Below are positions 17,849-28,172 of a DNA stretch of 32,977 nt, piece by piece. The stretch lies in NCBI GenBank assembly GCA_031276365.1, contig JAISNG010000192.1, positions 1-32,977 on the forward strand, in the 5' to 3' direction. Position 1 is the stretch's first letter, and the number at the start of each line of letters is the position of its first letter. A program made the position numbers and the translations under genes. The notes beneath the pieces were generated by a model. That model saw only the letters and a list, made by a program, of their open reading frames with translations. It made no database searches and was not told the origin of the DNA. The stretch is from Campylobacteraceae bacterium (GTDB lineage Bacteria; Campylobacterota; Campylobacteria; Campylobacterales; Campylobacteraceae).

Positions 17849-19930
17849 ATGTCGTTAAACTATCCAAGTTCGCATGATTACAGAGCGGCTTTTCAACATA
17901 TGCATGAGAGTTTGACGGATAATATCCTAAAAGAAGGCGCCGTCAAAACCAACTCTTTGGGACCTCAGGTTTTCAGCGGTAATTTTGCTTATGCATACGA
18001 AGTTACATCTAAGTACAGAATCAAATATGCCGTACGCTGCTTTCGCTATTTTTCAAAAGACCGCGAAGAGCGGTATATCGCGATATCGAACTTTTTAAAA
18101 CGGCTTAGAACATACTATTTTGTAGATTTTGAATATCAGCCCGAAGGAATTATCATACGCGGTATCAAATATCCGATTGTGAAAATGGCATGGGTGGACG
18201 GCGATTTGCTGGGGCAGTTTATAGCCGACAACTACTCAAACAGGCGAAGGCTTAAAAATCTCATTGTTTCACTTATCGCTCTTGCGAGATTTATTGAACA
18301 GCACAATTTCGCACATGGCGATATACAGCCTGGAAATATTATAGTCAATAATGACGGCAAGGATTTGAAGCTTATAGATTACGACGGCATATATGTAAAG
18401 GCAATCAGCGAAATTGGCAATTGCGAGTGTGGTACGCCAAACTTTCAGCATCCGAAAAGAGGCAACACATGGAATGCGAAGCTGGACAGATTTTCGTTTA
18501 TATCGCTTTATGTTGCTCTTAATGCGCTTGTAGAGCGGTACTCTTTGTGGGAAGAGCTTGCATGCGACACTGAGTCCATTCTATTTGTGTCGGCGGATTA
18601 TGAGGATACAAAACGCTCAAAAGCTTTTGCCAAAATCATGAGTATTGAAAATATGAGAGATGATGTGCAGAAATTTCAAAGAATATGCGACGCCTCTTTT
18701 GATAAAGTTCCTTCGCTTGATGATTTTATTGAAGGCAAAAATGTTCCGAACTATCACCACACAAGCAAACTTGTCTATTTCGCAAGTGCGATTATTTTAT
18801 TTATGTTTTGTACGACATATTTTTTAGAACATGGCTATACCATAAATAAGATATATGCCAAAGCATTAGAAGTAAAAGAGTTTTTTATCGGCAAAAAAAC
18901 TGCGCGGGAGGTTACAATCGAAGATAGGTATAGTGCTGGGTTGAACTTGCAGATAAAAGATTATGCCGATACAATCAGGCAGCTTGATGATTTGCATGCT
19001 AAGCTTCCGAACGATAATGATATAACTCTTCTTGCCGCTGCAACATACGCCTTAAGCGGTTATGATGATGTCAAACTTGCTGTGCTTACTGAAGGATTGA
19101 TGGAAAAGAAGATAGAAGATTCAAGGCTCTATTTTGCCCTTTCAATGTTTTATTGGCGCAAGGGAGATATAGAAAAGGCAGACTCTTTTATGGATTTGGC
19201 GCTTGTTGATACGCAGTACATGGATGATAAAATAAAAAAGATGCTATCGCCTTTGCAGACTATTTTAAAAACAGAGATAAACTTGTATAACCGTTACAAA
19301 AATACAGAAGGATTTGACGATAAAAGCGCTGAAATATTTGCCTCCGCTATGGTTTTGCAAAACGGCGGCAAAGCGTCGTATGAGTATTTTGTTGAAAGTT
19401 ACTCGCACGGATTTACGGGATTTTCCAATGAATATCCGCTCGATAAGCGCTCTTTTGCCGAATGGTTTGACGCGTACTTAAACTACAACATGGGCAAAAG
19501 TTTGAAAATGTTGATAGATTTGCATAAAAAGTATCCAAAAAACACGCAGCTTTTGTATCTTGCGTCGATAAATATCGCAAATCTTTATACGCAGGGCAAC
19601 GAGGGCAAATGCTATTTTAGCCGCAATAAATATATAAAAGTTGTCAAAGAGATAAAATACGAATCCGCACTGCTCAGCGCTCAAAGCGCCGTTGATTTTG
19701 CAAAAAAACTGGTTGAAATATCCTCGTCGCAGGCTCAAAGTTATTACGCTCTTTCTCTTGCATATTACGCAAACGATGAATTTGACATTGCTGCGAGCAT
19801 TGCAAACATAGCCAAAACAAAGATAACTTCAAATGATTCGCATGAGATAAAAGAGCAGATAGATACTCTTTTGCAAAATATCAATAACTCCATCTCATGC
19901 AGGCTGAAAGCGCAGTCAAATATGAGTTGA
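17849..19930 (+). CDS. Protein kinase with C-terminal TM segment and TPR-like repeats
   Basis: Kinase catalytic loop 'FAHGDIQPGNIIVNNDG', DFG-equivalent 'LIDYDGIYV', and 'GTPNFQHP'. Hydrophobic TM 'LVYFASAIILFMFCTTYFL' followed by helical TPR-like repeats (e.g. 'SRLYFALSMFYWRKGDIEKADSFMDLAL', 'AQSYYALSLAYYANDEFDIAASIANIA'). Confidence 0.85.
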   Translation: MSLNYPSSHDYRAAFQHMHESLTDNILKEGAVKTNSLGPQVFSGNFAYAYEVTSKYRIKYAVRCFRYFSKDREERYIAISNFLKRLRTYYFVDFEYQPEGIIIRGIKYPIVKMAWVDGDLLGQFIADNYSNRRRLKNLIVSLIALARFIEQHNFAHGDIQPGNIIVNNDGKDLKLIDYDGIYVKAISEIGNCECGTPNFQHPKRGNTWNAKLDRFSFISLYVALNALVERYSLWEELACDTESILFVSADYEDTKRSKAFAKIMSIENMRDDVQKFQRICDASFDKVPSLDDFIEGKNVPNYHHTSKLVYFASAIILFMFCTTYFLEHGYTINKIYAKALEVKEFFIGKKTAREVTIEDRYSAGLNLQIKDYADTIRQLDDLHAKLPNDNDITLLAAATYALSGYDDVKLAVLTEGLMEKKIEDSRLYFALSMFYWRKGDIEKADSFMDLALVDTQYMDDKIKKMLSPLQTILKTEINLYNRYKNTEGFDDKSAEIFASAMVLQNGGKASYEYFVESYSHGFTGFSNEYPLDKRSFAEWFDAYLNYNMGKSLKMLIDLHKKYPKNTQLLYLASINIANLYTQGNEGKCYFSRNKYIKVVKEIKYESALLSAQSAVDFAKKLVEISSSQAQSYYALSLAYYANDEFDIAASIANIAKTKITSNDSHEIKEQIDTLLQNINNSISCRLKAQSNMS

Positions 19931-19956
19931 GTATTGCAAAACGCGGTGAAAAACAG

Positions 19957-19990
19957 CTGTTTAAGAGAGAATTTCCCTTAAGCAGTTTTT
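19957..19990 (+). terminator. Rho-independent terminator of the VWA-phosphatase-kinase cassette
   Basis: CTGTTTAAG (19957-19965) pairs with CTTAAGCAG (19977-19985, one G-U), followed by TTTTT. Confidence 0.65.
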
Positions 19991-21368
19991 ACTCTTCAGT
20001 GATATTTTCGCTCCAGCCGCCGCCCAAAACTTTATAGAGAGTAACAAGCGCATTCAGGTGATTTAGCCTTTGTGCGGCAAGCGAATCACGCGCCGAAAAG
20101 TATTTGTTTTGCGCATCAAGAAGCGTAGTCAAATCTATAGAGCCATGTTTATACTGTAAGCTTGCGATATCCAAAGAGCGCAAAGACTCTTCGGCTATTT
20201 GACGCTGCAAACCCTCCTGCGAAGTTTGATAAGCAACGTTTAAAAGTGCATCGTCGCTCTCCTGCATGGCCGTTAAAATAGCCTTGTTGTAGCTGTGAAC
20301 GGAGGCTCTTGCTTTTGAAATCTCCGCTTCACTTGCATCTTTAAGCCGTCCCGCGTCAAAAAGCGTATATGCCGCATTTAAAGCTAAAGATAGTACAGAT
20401 GTCGGGTCTTTTAAGGATAAAAGCGTGTCGCTTGAAAGTCCGCCGCTTCCGCTCAATGAGAAGCTTGGAAACCTGTCCGCGTTTGCAGCCCAAGCCGCCG
20501 CATTTGAAGCTTCTATATTTGCTTTCGCGCGCGCGATATCTGGTCTGTTTAAAAGAAGTTCAGAAGGAAGTCCCGCTTCAACTTTTGGCAGAGTCAAATC
20601 CCAAAAACTATCCAGCGCCGTATCGAAACTTTGAGGCGCACTTCCTGTTAAAACCGCCAAAGCATTTTTTGTCTGTGCGGCTTGGAGCGTGAGTGAATCC
20701 ACATTTGAACGCTGTGATAAAAGCGAAGTTTTTTGGCGGCTTACGTCAAGCAGGCTTACGCTGCCGCTTTTATATTTTGCCTCTACGATTTGCATGAGTT
20801 GAGAACTGATGTTGAGATTTTCATGCGCGGTTTTGAGCCTTTCGTTTACGCCGAGCAGATTAAAGTAACTTTGAGCAACAAGCGCATGTAAAGACAGCGT
20901 TACCGCGTCTTTGTCGTATATAGTTGCATTAAAGCGCGCATGTGCTTGTTCATTGTTTGCCGCTATTTTGCCCCACAAATCTATCTCATAACTTATTCTC
21001 AAAGTAGCGCTTGTTGATTTAGAATCGGCGGCGTCTCTGCCAGATGCGTCATTTCTATTGGCACTTGTGCCTGCGCTTACGGAAGCTTGTGGGAAATATG
21101 CGCTTTTGCTCATACCCAAAGATAAACGCGCTTGTTCAATATTTTCATACGCAGCAAGTACGTCGGGATTATTGGAAGAGGCTTTTTGTATCAGCAGATT
21201 TAGAGTCGGCGAATTGAAATTTTCCCACCATACGCTTGAGATATTGCTCTCATTTGATGTTGCGATGCTAAATTCGCTCGGCGCTTCAAAATCGCTTTTA
21301 ACCACCTCAGGACGCATATAACATCCGCTAAGAAAAATCACCATAAATACCATCAATACATATCTCAT
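19989..21368 (-). CDS. TolC/NodT-family outer-membrane efflux lipoprotein
   Basis: Lipobox 'FLSGCYMRPEV'; 'WWENFNSPTLNLLIQKASSNNPDVLAAYENIEQARLSLGMSKSAYFPQ'; 'RPDIARAKANIEASNA'. Operonic with macA/macB. Confidence 0.92.
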   Translation of the reverse strand: MRYVLMVFMVIFLSGCYMRPEVVKSDFEAPSEFSIATSNESNISSVWWENFNSPTLNLLIQKASSNNPDVLAAYENIEQARLSLGMSKSAYFPQASVSAGTSANRNDASGRDAADSKSTSATLRISYEIDLWGKIAANNEQAHARFNATIYDKDAVTLSLHALVAQSYFNLLGVNERLKTAHENLNISSQLMQIVEAKYKSGSVSLLDVSRQKTSLLSQRSNVDSLTLQAAQTKNALAVLTGSAPQSFDTALDSFWDLTLPKVEAGLPSELLLNRPDIARAKANIEASNAAAWAANADRFPSFSLSGSGGLSSDTLLSLKDPTSVLSLALNAAYTLFDAGRLKDASEAEISKARASVHSYNKAILTAMQESDDALLNVAYQTSQEGLQRQIAEESLRSLDIASLQYKHGSIDLTTLLDAQNKYFSARDSLAAQRLNHLNALVTLYKVLGGGWSENITEE

Positions 21369-21370
21369 CT

Positions 21371-23329
21371 CTACTCTCCTGCAAGTGCGGTTACCGGATT
21401 AAGCCCTGCGGCTTTGCGCGCCGGTAAAAAACCAAAAATAAGTCCCGTAAAAAAAGCGCAGCTAAACGCTAAAATTATCGGTGTAATACTGAAAACAACG
21501 CTCATTCCGAAATACTCTATAATAAGTCCCGCACCCGTTCCGAATAATATCCCTATCACTCCTCCAAATGCCGACACTATCAAAGCTTCTATTAAAAATT
21601 GCTGCATAATATTTCTTCTCCTTGCTCCTGTTGCGACTCTTATGCCTATCTCTTTTGTGCGCTCCGTAACAGATACAAGCATAATATTCATTACGCCGAT
21701 ACCTCCGACCAAAAGCGAAATAGCCGCTATAGAGCCTAAGAGTATCGTAAATGTATTTTGCGTCTGCTCCATACTTTCCATCAAAGATGTCATGTTTAAA
21801 ACGCGAAAATCCTCCGTTCCATGACGTTCAATCAAAAGCTCTCTTATATTCTTTTCGGTCTGCGCCATTTTGCCCGTATCCTCAACGCCTATTCTAATAT
21901 TTCTCAAATATTTCTGCCCGATGATATGTAAATTACCCGTAGAATACGGCGTAAACACAACATCATCTTCGTCATCTCCCATCGCCGACGCTCCCTTTTT
22001 GCTCATGACGCCGATGACTTGAAACATGATATTATTCACCAAAACATATTTTCCTATCGGCTCAATATCTCCAAACAGCTCTTTTGCGACACTGTCTCCT
22101 AAAACTACCACTTTGGCGTAATTTTGCTCGTCGTCTTTTGTAAAAAATACACCTTTTGCAACGCTCCATTCACGAACCTGCGGATATGCCCATGAGTTAG
22201 CGTTTAGATTTGTGCTTCTATCGTTATTGTTAAAACGAAGCGTAACCGAACGCCTCGCTTCCGGCATTGCCGCTATGATATTGGGCAGAGCGTTTATTGC
22301 ATCTGCATCGCTTAAAACCAAAGTCTCCACAGAACCGCCTCCATGACGGCTGTTGGGCAGTCCTGGAAAAACCATAATCATATTTGTACCCATAGAACTT
22401 ATGCCCTCAAGTACATCTCTTTTTGCACCGTCTCCTATGCCGAGCATCGCTATAACCGAAGCTACGCCTATAACTATACCAAGAAGCGTCAAGACGGTTC
22501 TAAAGATATTCATTCTAAGAGATTTTACAGCCATATTGACGGCTTCCATTATCTCGTATGCAAATAAACCAAAAGGTATTTTAGCAGATTTTTTCTGTTT
22601 AAAAGATGGCTTTAAAGTGGTATTTTTATCATTATCGCTCTGCTGACGCTTAGAAGTTGGATTTGATAAAACTCTGCCGTCTTTCATCTCTATGATTCTA
22701 TGTGCATGAGCGGCGACTTTTGCGTCATGCGTGATAAGAATAACGGTATGCCCCTGCTTTGAAAGCTCCAAAAGATATCTCATGACATCTTCGCCGCTTT
22801 TGCTGTCCAGCGCGCCGGTTGGTTCATCTGCTAAGATAATTTTTCCGCCGTTCATCAAAGCGCGCGAAATAGAAACTCTTTGCTGTTGTCCGCCGCTAAG
22901 CTGCGAGGGGTAAAAATCCAATCTCCCGCCAAGTCCGAAAGAGCTTAAAATCTCAGATGCTCTTTTACGCCTTTCACTTTTGGCGGAGTATGCGTAGATT
23001 GACGGTACTTCAACATTTTCAATAGCGCTGAGAGAGTGTATCAAGTGATAATTTTGAAAGATAAACCCGAATGATTCGCGCCTTAACTTTGAAAGTTCAT
23101 CTTGATTGAAATCGCTTATGTTTTTGCCTTCAAATTTATATATTCCGCTTGTCGGTTTGTCAAGGCAGCCGATGATATTCATAAGAGTAGTTTTGCCCGA
23201 ACCTGACGCGCCGATGATAGCTACAAATTCCCCCTCATCTATTTTCAGATTTATATCGTTTAAGACGGTAACTCTATTTTCGCCGTTTCCGAAATACCGA
23301 TAAATATGAGATAGTTCAATCAAACTCAT
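21371..23329 (-). CDS. macB: MacB-type ABC transporter (ATPase plus FtsX-like permease)
   Basis: Walker A 'GASGSGKTTL', signature 'LSGGQQQRVSISRAL', Walker B 'IILADEPTGALDS', and C-terminal FtsX-like 'IGVMNIMLVSVTERTKEIGIRVATGAR'. Confidence 0.94.
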   Translation of the reverse strand: MSLIELSHIYRYFGNGENRVTVLNDINLKIDEGEFVAIIGASGSGKTTLMNIIGCLDKPTSGIYKFEGKNISDFNQDELSKLRRESFGFIFQNYHLIHSLSAIENVEVPSIYAYSAKSERRKRASEILSSFGLGGRLDFYPSQLSGGQQQRVSISRALMNGGKIILADEPTGALDSKSGEDVMRYLLELSKQGHTVILITHDAKVAAHAHRIIEMKDGRVLSNPTSKRQQSDNDKNTTLKPSFKQKKSAKIPFGLFAYEIMEAVNMAVKSLRMNIFRTVLTLLGIVIGVASVIAMLGIGDGAKRDVLEGISSMGTNMIMVFPGLPNSRHGGGSVETLVLSDADAINALPNIIAAMPEARRSVTLRFNNNDRSTNLNANSWAYPQVREWSVAKGVFFTKDDEQNYAKVVVLGDSVAKELFGDIEPIGKYVLVNNIMFQVIGVMSKKGASAMGDDEDDVVFTPYSTGNLHIIGQKYLRNIRIGVEDTGKMAQTEKNIRELLIERHGTEDFRVLNMTSLMESMEQTQNTFTILLGSIAAISLLVGGIGVMNIMLVSVTERTKEIGIRVATGARRRNIMQQFLIEALIVSAFGGVIGILFGTGAGLIIEYFGMSVVFSITPIILAFSCAFFTGLIFGFLPARKAAGLNPVTALAGE

Positions 23330-24477
23330 CGCATCATACCAAACGGACGATTATTGCGCGTCGGCTGTTGAGTAACATTTTTTTGTACGCCGTCAAATGA
23401 AGAAAAGTTTGAAGCTACTATATCGCCCTCTTTGAGTCCTTTTTTTATCTCAATTTGTACGCGGTTGCTGATTCCTGTTTGGACGTTTACGTTCACAAAT
23501 GAGCCGTCTTTTTGTCTTAACATAACGCTTGAAGTGTTTTTTGATACGGCAGTTATGGGCGCTAAAAGCGTATCTTTGGCTGATGAGAGTACAAAAAATA
23601 CCTGTGCTGTCATAGAGTTCATGAGTTCGTAGGAATTGTTTTCTACGTCAAATATAGCTTTGTATAAAACAACATTGTTTGTAACGGTAGGAGTTGGTTC
23701 CAATTTTAAAAGTTTTGCATACCATACGTTTGAACTTCCGAGCGTTTTAAAATAAACCTCCATGCCTTTTGATAGTTTTGTAACATCGGCTTCTGAGACC
23801 TCCGCCTCAATTGTAACAGTTGATAAATCTGCTATCTGAAGTATGGTAGGCGTGTTTTGGTTGGCATTTAGAGTTTGCCCTTTTTTAACGCTCACAGACG
23901 AAATCGTACCGCTCATAGGAGCGTAAATTTTCGCGTAAGCAAGGTTTGCTCTGTTTTCTTTAAGCATAGATTCGGTTTGGGCTATTTGCGCGGTTATCAT
24001 CTCAATGCTTGCTTCGGCTGATAGAAAATTTGCCTCTGCGCTCTCAAATGCTTCACGGCTTGTAGCATCGAGTGAAAGCAGCTCTTTTTGGCGTTCATAA
24101 GCTAATTTTGCTAATGTGAGTTTTGCTTCCCTGTCTTTTAACTGTGCTTTTTGATATGCGAGTTCGGCTTTGCTTGATTCAACTTTTGTTTCAAGTATGG
24201 TTGTATCTATTTCGGCTAACAAATAGCCCTTTTTTACTGTATCACCCACTTCAACATTCAAAGTTACGACTTGTCCTGAGACTTGCGAACCGACGTCAAC
24301 AAAAGATTTCGGCTTGATTGTTCCTGTGGCGGTAACGGTATTTTCTATATCGCCTTTTGTAATCCTTGCCGTAGTTATGTCTGCATTTGCCAAAGGAGAA
24401 GGAAAGAAAAATTTATATGCAAAAAAACCAACGGTGAAAAGTACTGCGATGCTGACGACAAAGAGAATTTTCTTCAT
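23326..24477 (-). CDS. macA: MacA-like periplasmic adaptor (RND/HlyD family)
   Basis: 'VTATGTIKPKSFVDVGSQVSGQVVTLNVEVGDTVKKGYLLAEID', coiled coil, 'YAPMSGTISSVSVKKGQTL'; overlaps macB start by 4 bp. Confidence 0.92.
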   Translation of the reverse strand: MKKILFVVSIAVLFTVGFFAYKFFFPSPLANADITTARITKGDIENTVTATGTIKPKSFVDVGSQVSGQVVTLNVEVGDTVKKGYLLAEIDTTILETKVESSKAELAYQKAQLKDREAKLTLAKLAYERQKELLSLDATSREAFESAEANFLSAEASIEMITAQIAQTESMLKENRANLAYAKIYAPMSGTISSVSVKKGQTLNANQNTPTILQIADLSTVTIEAEVSEADVTKLSKGMEVYFKTLGSSNVWYAKLLKLEPTPTVTNNVVLYKAIFDVENNSYELMNSMTAQVFFVLSSAKDTLLAPITAVSKNTSSVMLRQKDGSFVNVNVQTGISNRVQIEIKKGLKEGDIVASNFSSFDGVQKNVTQQPTRNNRPFGMMR

Positions 24478-24577
24478 TAAAAAAAGCCTTTTTATGGTAT
24501 GTTAAAAAAATAGACGAAAGTATAAAGCGTGGCTGTTAATGAGTTGTTAATTTGAGGCTTAACGACTTGAAAAAGTC

Positions 24578-24613
24578 GGGCTGTTTTTAGAGAAAATTAC
24601 CAAAAAACAGCCC
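24578..24613 (-). terminator. Bidirectional-looking terminator hairpin between nifJ and macA
   Basis: GGGCTGTTTTT (24578-24588) / AAAAACAGCCC (24603-24613), an 11-bp stem followed by T-rich sequence on both strands. An adjacent CGACTT-GAAA-AAGTCG mini-hairpin lies around 24563-24578. Confidence 0.7.
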
Positions 24614-24620
24614 TTTGTTT

Positions 24621-27600
24621 TTATATTTCGTTTGAATAGTCGGCTTCAGCAAAACGTTTTAGCTGCCGCCATCTTCTTTGTGCATCTTCCATGTTGTGCT
24701 TAAAAAGTTCCTGTGCGTGAGTTGGATTTGACTTTTTCAGTGAAGTGTATCTTACTTCGTTGTTCAAAAACTCCTCATATAAAGACCAATCGGGCTCTTT
24801 GCCGTTAATCTTTATAGGATTTTTACCATCTTTTTTGAGTCGCGGGTCATATGTGTATAGCGGCCAGTAACCGCATTTTGTAGCAAGTTCAGCTTGATTG
24901 CCTGATTTGCCAAGACCTCCTTTGATACCATGAGCGATGCACGGTGAATAGGCTATAATCAAAGACGCTCCGTCATAACTCTCCGCTTCCTCTATGGCTT
25001 TGATGGTTTGCGCAGCAGAGGCGTTGGAGTTGATTTGCGCGACATAAATGTTTTCATAAGTCATCGCTATATAACCCAAATCTTTTTTCTGTACCGCTTT
25101 GCCTGATGCTGTAAATTGCGCTACAGAGCCCGTTCTTGAAGATTTTGAGCTTTGTCCGCCCGTGTTTGAGTAAACTTCCGTATCAAGCACCAGCAAGTTT
25201 ACATTCTCGCCGCTTGCCAGCACGTGGTCAAGTCCGCCGTAACCTATGTCGTAAGCCCAGCCGTCGCCGCCGATTATCCATTGCGAACGTTTGGCAAGGT
25301 GCATTTTCAGGTTTAATATCTCTTTGACTTCCGCAATCTGCGCACCCTTTTCCAAAAGCGGCACAAGCGCGTTTCTAATCTCAAGGCTTTTTACTCTGTC
25401 GTTTTTAAACTCTATCCACTCTTTAAATAAAACCGCCAGCTCGCTCGGAACTTTATCTTTAGCGCTCTCCATGATCTCCGTTATGCGGTGTCTCATCGTT
25501 TCTGTGGCTACTTTCATACCAAGACCGAATTCCGCATTGTCTTCAAACAGAGAGTTTGCCCATGAAGGTCCTCTGCCCGCGCTGTTTTTTCTATAAGGAG
25601 TTGACGGGGCAGATGCGCCGTAAATAGACGAACAACCTGTGCCGTTAGCAATACTCATGCTCTCTCCGAACAACCTCGTAACAAGCGTTATGTAAGGAGT
25701 TTCACCGCATCCAGGACATGCGCCGTGGAATTCAAACAGCGGCTGTGAAAAACCTACGCCTTTGACGTTGCTTTTATTCAAAATATTGTCTTTGTATGTA
25801 ACTTTTTTAAATAGATAATCCGCACTCTCCTGTTCTTTTGCGTCAAGCGACTCTTGCAAAGGAACCATCTTCAGGGATTTCTCTTTAGTTGGACACGCCG
25901 CAACGCACAAATCACAGCCCGTACAATCCAGCGGGGATACCTGAATTTTGTATTTAAATCCTTCAACGCCTTTGCCTTTAGCATCTATCGCATGGGTTTT
26001 TACGCCTTCAGGCGCTGCCGCAAACTCTTTGTCATCTATCAAAAATCCTCTTATAACGGCGTGCGGACATGCAAATACGCATTGATTACACTGGATACAA
26101 CTCTCCTCTATCCATTGCGGGACGCTCACACCCACACCTCTTTTTTCATACTCTGTAGAGCCGTGTTCCATAGAGCCGTCTTCATAGCCTTTGAATGCCG
26201 AAACAGCAAGCGAATTGCCTCTTGCGGAATTGACTGGTTTGGCGATTGTTTCCACAAAGTACGTGCCTTTGTAAACATCCACTTTTGTGCCGTCATCATC
26301 CGGCAGATTTACCCACGCGGGATTAACCGTAACTTTTACAAGTCCTTCCGCGCCCAAATCTATGGCTTTGTAGTTCATCTCAACTATCTGGTCGCCTTTT
26401 TTGCCGTAAGTTTTATATGCTTGTTTTTTCATGAATTCTTGAGCTTTTTCATAGTCAATAATATCAGCCAGCTTGAAAAACGCCGACTGCATTATCGTAT
26501 TGCTGCGGTTGCCAAGACCAATTTCGCGCGCAAGTTTGGTAGCATTGATGATATAAAAATTTGCATTTTGGCGCGCCAAAATCTTTTTGACTTTGTTTGG
26601 TATCCTCTCCACAGTTTCCTTTTCATCCCAAATGGAGTTCAGCAGAAAAGTACCGTTTTTTCTGATACCGTCAACTACATCGTAAATATCCAGATATGCA
26701 GCAACCGAACATGCGACAAAATGAGGATTTGACACAAGATAAGTTGAACGAATAGGCCTTTTGCCGAATCTCAAATGCGACCTTGTAAAGCCGCCTGATT
26801 TTTTGGAGTCATATGCAAAATATGCCTGTGAATACATATCCGTCTCATCGCCGATAATCTTTACGGAGCTTTTGTTAGCACCGACCGTCCCGTCCGCGCC
26901 AAGTCCGTAAAACAGACACTCTTTTGTGCCTTCATCGCTCAAATCAACACCTTCTATGCTCTCAAGTGATTTGAATGTAATGTCATCTTTTATGCCTATC
27001 GTAAAATCTGATTTAGGATTGCTCTCTTCAAGATTTTTAAATACCGCCAAAATTTGCGAAGGATTCACATCTTTTGAAGCAAGTCCGTATCTGCCGCCGA
27101 CTATCAATGGAGCGTTTGCTTTGCTGTAAAATGCGGCATTTATATCTAAAAAGAGCGGTTCGCCGACAGAGCCGGACTCTTTTGTCCTATCAAGAACGGC
27201 TATTTTTTTGACGGTTTTTGGTAAAACGCTAAAGAGATATTTCAAGCTGAAAGGTCTATAAAGGTGCGGTATGATGAGTCCTACTTTTTTGCCTTGTGAG
27301 GTTAAGTAGTCTATAACCTCCTTGATACACTCGGTAACAGAACCCATAGCTATGATGATATTTTCAGCCTCTTTATGACCGTAAAATACAAACGGTGCAT
27401 AATCCCTGCCGGTTACTTTTGATATCTCTTTCATGTATTCCGCAACTATGTCAGGCAACGCTTCGTAAATTTTATTTTGTACTTCGCGCCCTTGAAAATA
27501 GATATCGTCATTTTGCGCGCTTCCTCTTGTTTTTGGATTATCTGGAGATAAAGCGGCATCTCTGAACGCCTGCAAAGCGTCTCTATCTAAAAGCCTGTCA

Positions 27601-28172
27601 AATACGGCATAATCCATAACCTCTATCTTTTGCACCTCATGAGATGTTCTAAATCCGTCAAAAAAGTGCAAAAACGGCACACGTCCTTTTATCGCGCTAA
27701 GGTGTGCAACACCTGCCAAATCCATAACCTGCTGTACGGAGCCTGTTGAGAGCATTGCAAAACCTGTCTGGCGGCATGCATAAACGTCTTGATGGTCGCC
27801 GAAAATTGAAAGTGCATGCGTTGCAAGCGTTCTTGCGCTTACATGTATGACGCCGGGAAGCAGCTGCCCTGCTATTTTATACATATTGGGAATTTTTAAG
27901 AGCAACCCTTGTGAAGCGGTATATGTCGTGGTCAGCGCGCCTGCTTGTAAAGAGCCATGTACGGTGCCTGCCGCTCCTCCCTCGCTTTGCATCTCAACGA
28001 CTTTAACGGGCATTCCGAAGAGATTTTTCTTGCCTTGTGCAGCCCATACATCAGTAAAGTCAGCCATCGGAGAAGATGGAGTGATGGGGTAGATTCCAGC
28101 GACTTCAGTGAATGCGTAAGAGGCATAAGCGGCGGCTTCGTTGCCGTCCATTGTTCTCATAACTTTAGCCAT
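24621..28172 (-). CDS. nifJ: Pyruvate:ferredoxin (flavodoxin) oxidoreductase, single-chain
   Basis: 'YPITPSSPMADFTDVWAAQGKKNLFG', 'CIQCNQCVFACPHAVIR' and 'CTGCDLCVAACP' (two 4Fe-4S motifs), 'FHGACPGCGETPYITLVTRLFGE', TPP motif 'GGDGWAYDIGYGGLDHVLASGENVNLLVLDTEVYSNTGGQ'. Start taken at MAKVMRTMDGN rather than the upstream M of the ORF track. Confidence 0.95.
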   Translation of the reverse strand: MAKVMRTMDGNEAAAYASYAFTEVAGIYPITPSSPMADFTDVWAAQGKKNLFGMPVKVVEMQSEGGAAGTVHGSLQAGALTTTYTASQGLLLKIPNMYKIAGQLLPGVIHVSARTLATHALSIFGDHQDVYACRQTGFAMLSTGSVQQVMDLAGVAHLSAIKGRVPFLHFFDGFRTSHEVQKIEVMDYAVFDRLLDRDALQAFRDAALSPDNPKTRGSAQNDDIYFQGREVQNKIYEALPDIVAEYMKEISKVTGRDYAPFVFYGHKEAENIIIAMGSVTECIKEVIDYLTSQGKKVGLIIPHLYRPFSLKYLFSVLPKTVKKIAVLDRTKESGSVGEPLFLDINAAFYSKANAPLIVGGRYGLASKDVNPSQILAVFKNLEESNPKSDFTIGIKDDITFKSLESIEGVDLSDEGTKECLFYGLGADGTVGANKSSVKIIGDETDMYSQAYFAYDSKKSGGFTRSHLRFGKRPIRSTYLVSNPHFVACSVAAYLDIYDVVDGIRKNGTFLLNSIWDEKETVERIPNKVKKILARQNANFYIINATKLAREIGLGNRSNTIMQSAFFKLADIIDYEKAQEFMKKQAYKTYGKKGDQIVEMNYKAIDLGAEGLVKVTVNPAWVNLPDDDGTKVDVYKGTYFVETIAKPVNSARGNSLAVSAFKGYEDGSMEHGSTEYEKRGVGVSVPQWIEESCIQCNQCVFACPHAVIRGFLIDDKEFAAAPEGVKTHAIDAKGKGVEGFKYKIQVSPLDCTGCDLCVAACPTKEKSLKMVPLQESLDAKEQESADYLFKKVTYKDNILNKSNVKGVGFSQPLFEFHGACPGCGETPYITLVTRLFGESMSIANGTGCSSIYGASAPSTPYRKNSAGRGPSWANSLFEDNAEFGLGMKVATETMRHRITEIMESAKDKVPSELAVLFKEWIEFKNDRVKSLEIRNALVPLLEKGAQIAEVKEILNLKMHLAKRSQWIIGGDGWAYDIGYGGLDHVLASGENVNLLVLDTEVYSNTGGQSSKSSRTGSVAQFTASGKAVQKKDLGYIAMTYENIYVAQINSNASAAQTIKAIEEAESYDGASLIIAYSPCIAHGIKGGLGKSGNQAELATKCGYWPLYTYDPRLKKDGKNPIKINGKEPDWSLYEEFLNNEVRYTSLKKSNPTHAQELFKHNMEDAQRRWRQLKRFAEADYSNEI

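Noticed and set aside
21371-24477. macAB-tolC-like operon as an unusual export system
   Set aside because: Domain order, overlaps and motifs look like an ordinary MacAB-type tripartite efflux locus; no unusual accessory gene.
25854-26732. 292-aa plus-strand ORF inside nifJ
   Set aside because: Fully antisense to a strongly supported PFOR coding sequence; composition (Phe/Arg/Tyr rich, no domain) is typical of shadow ORFs.
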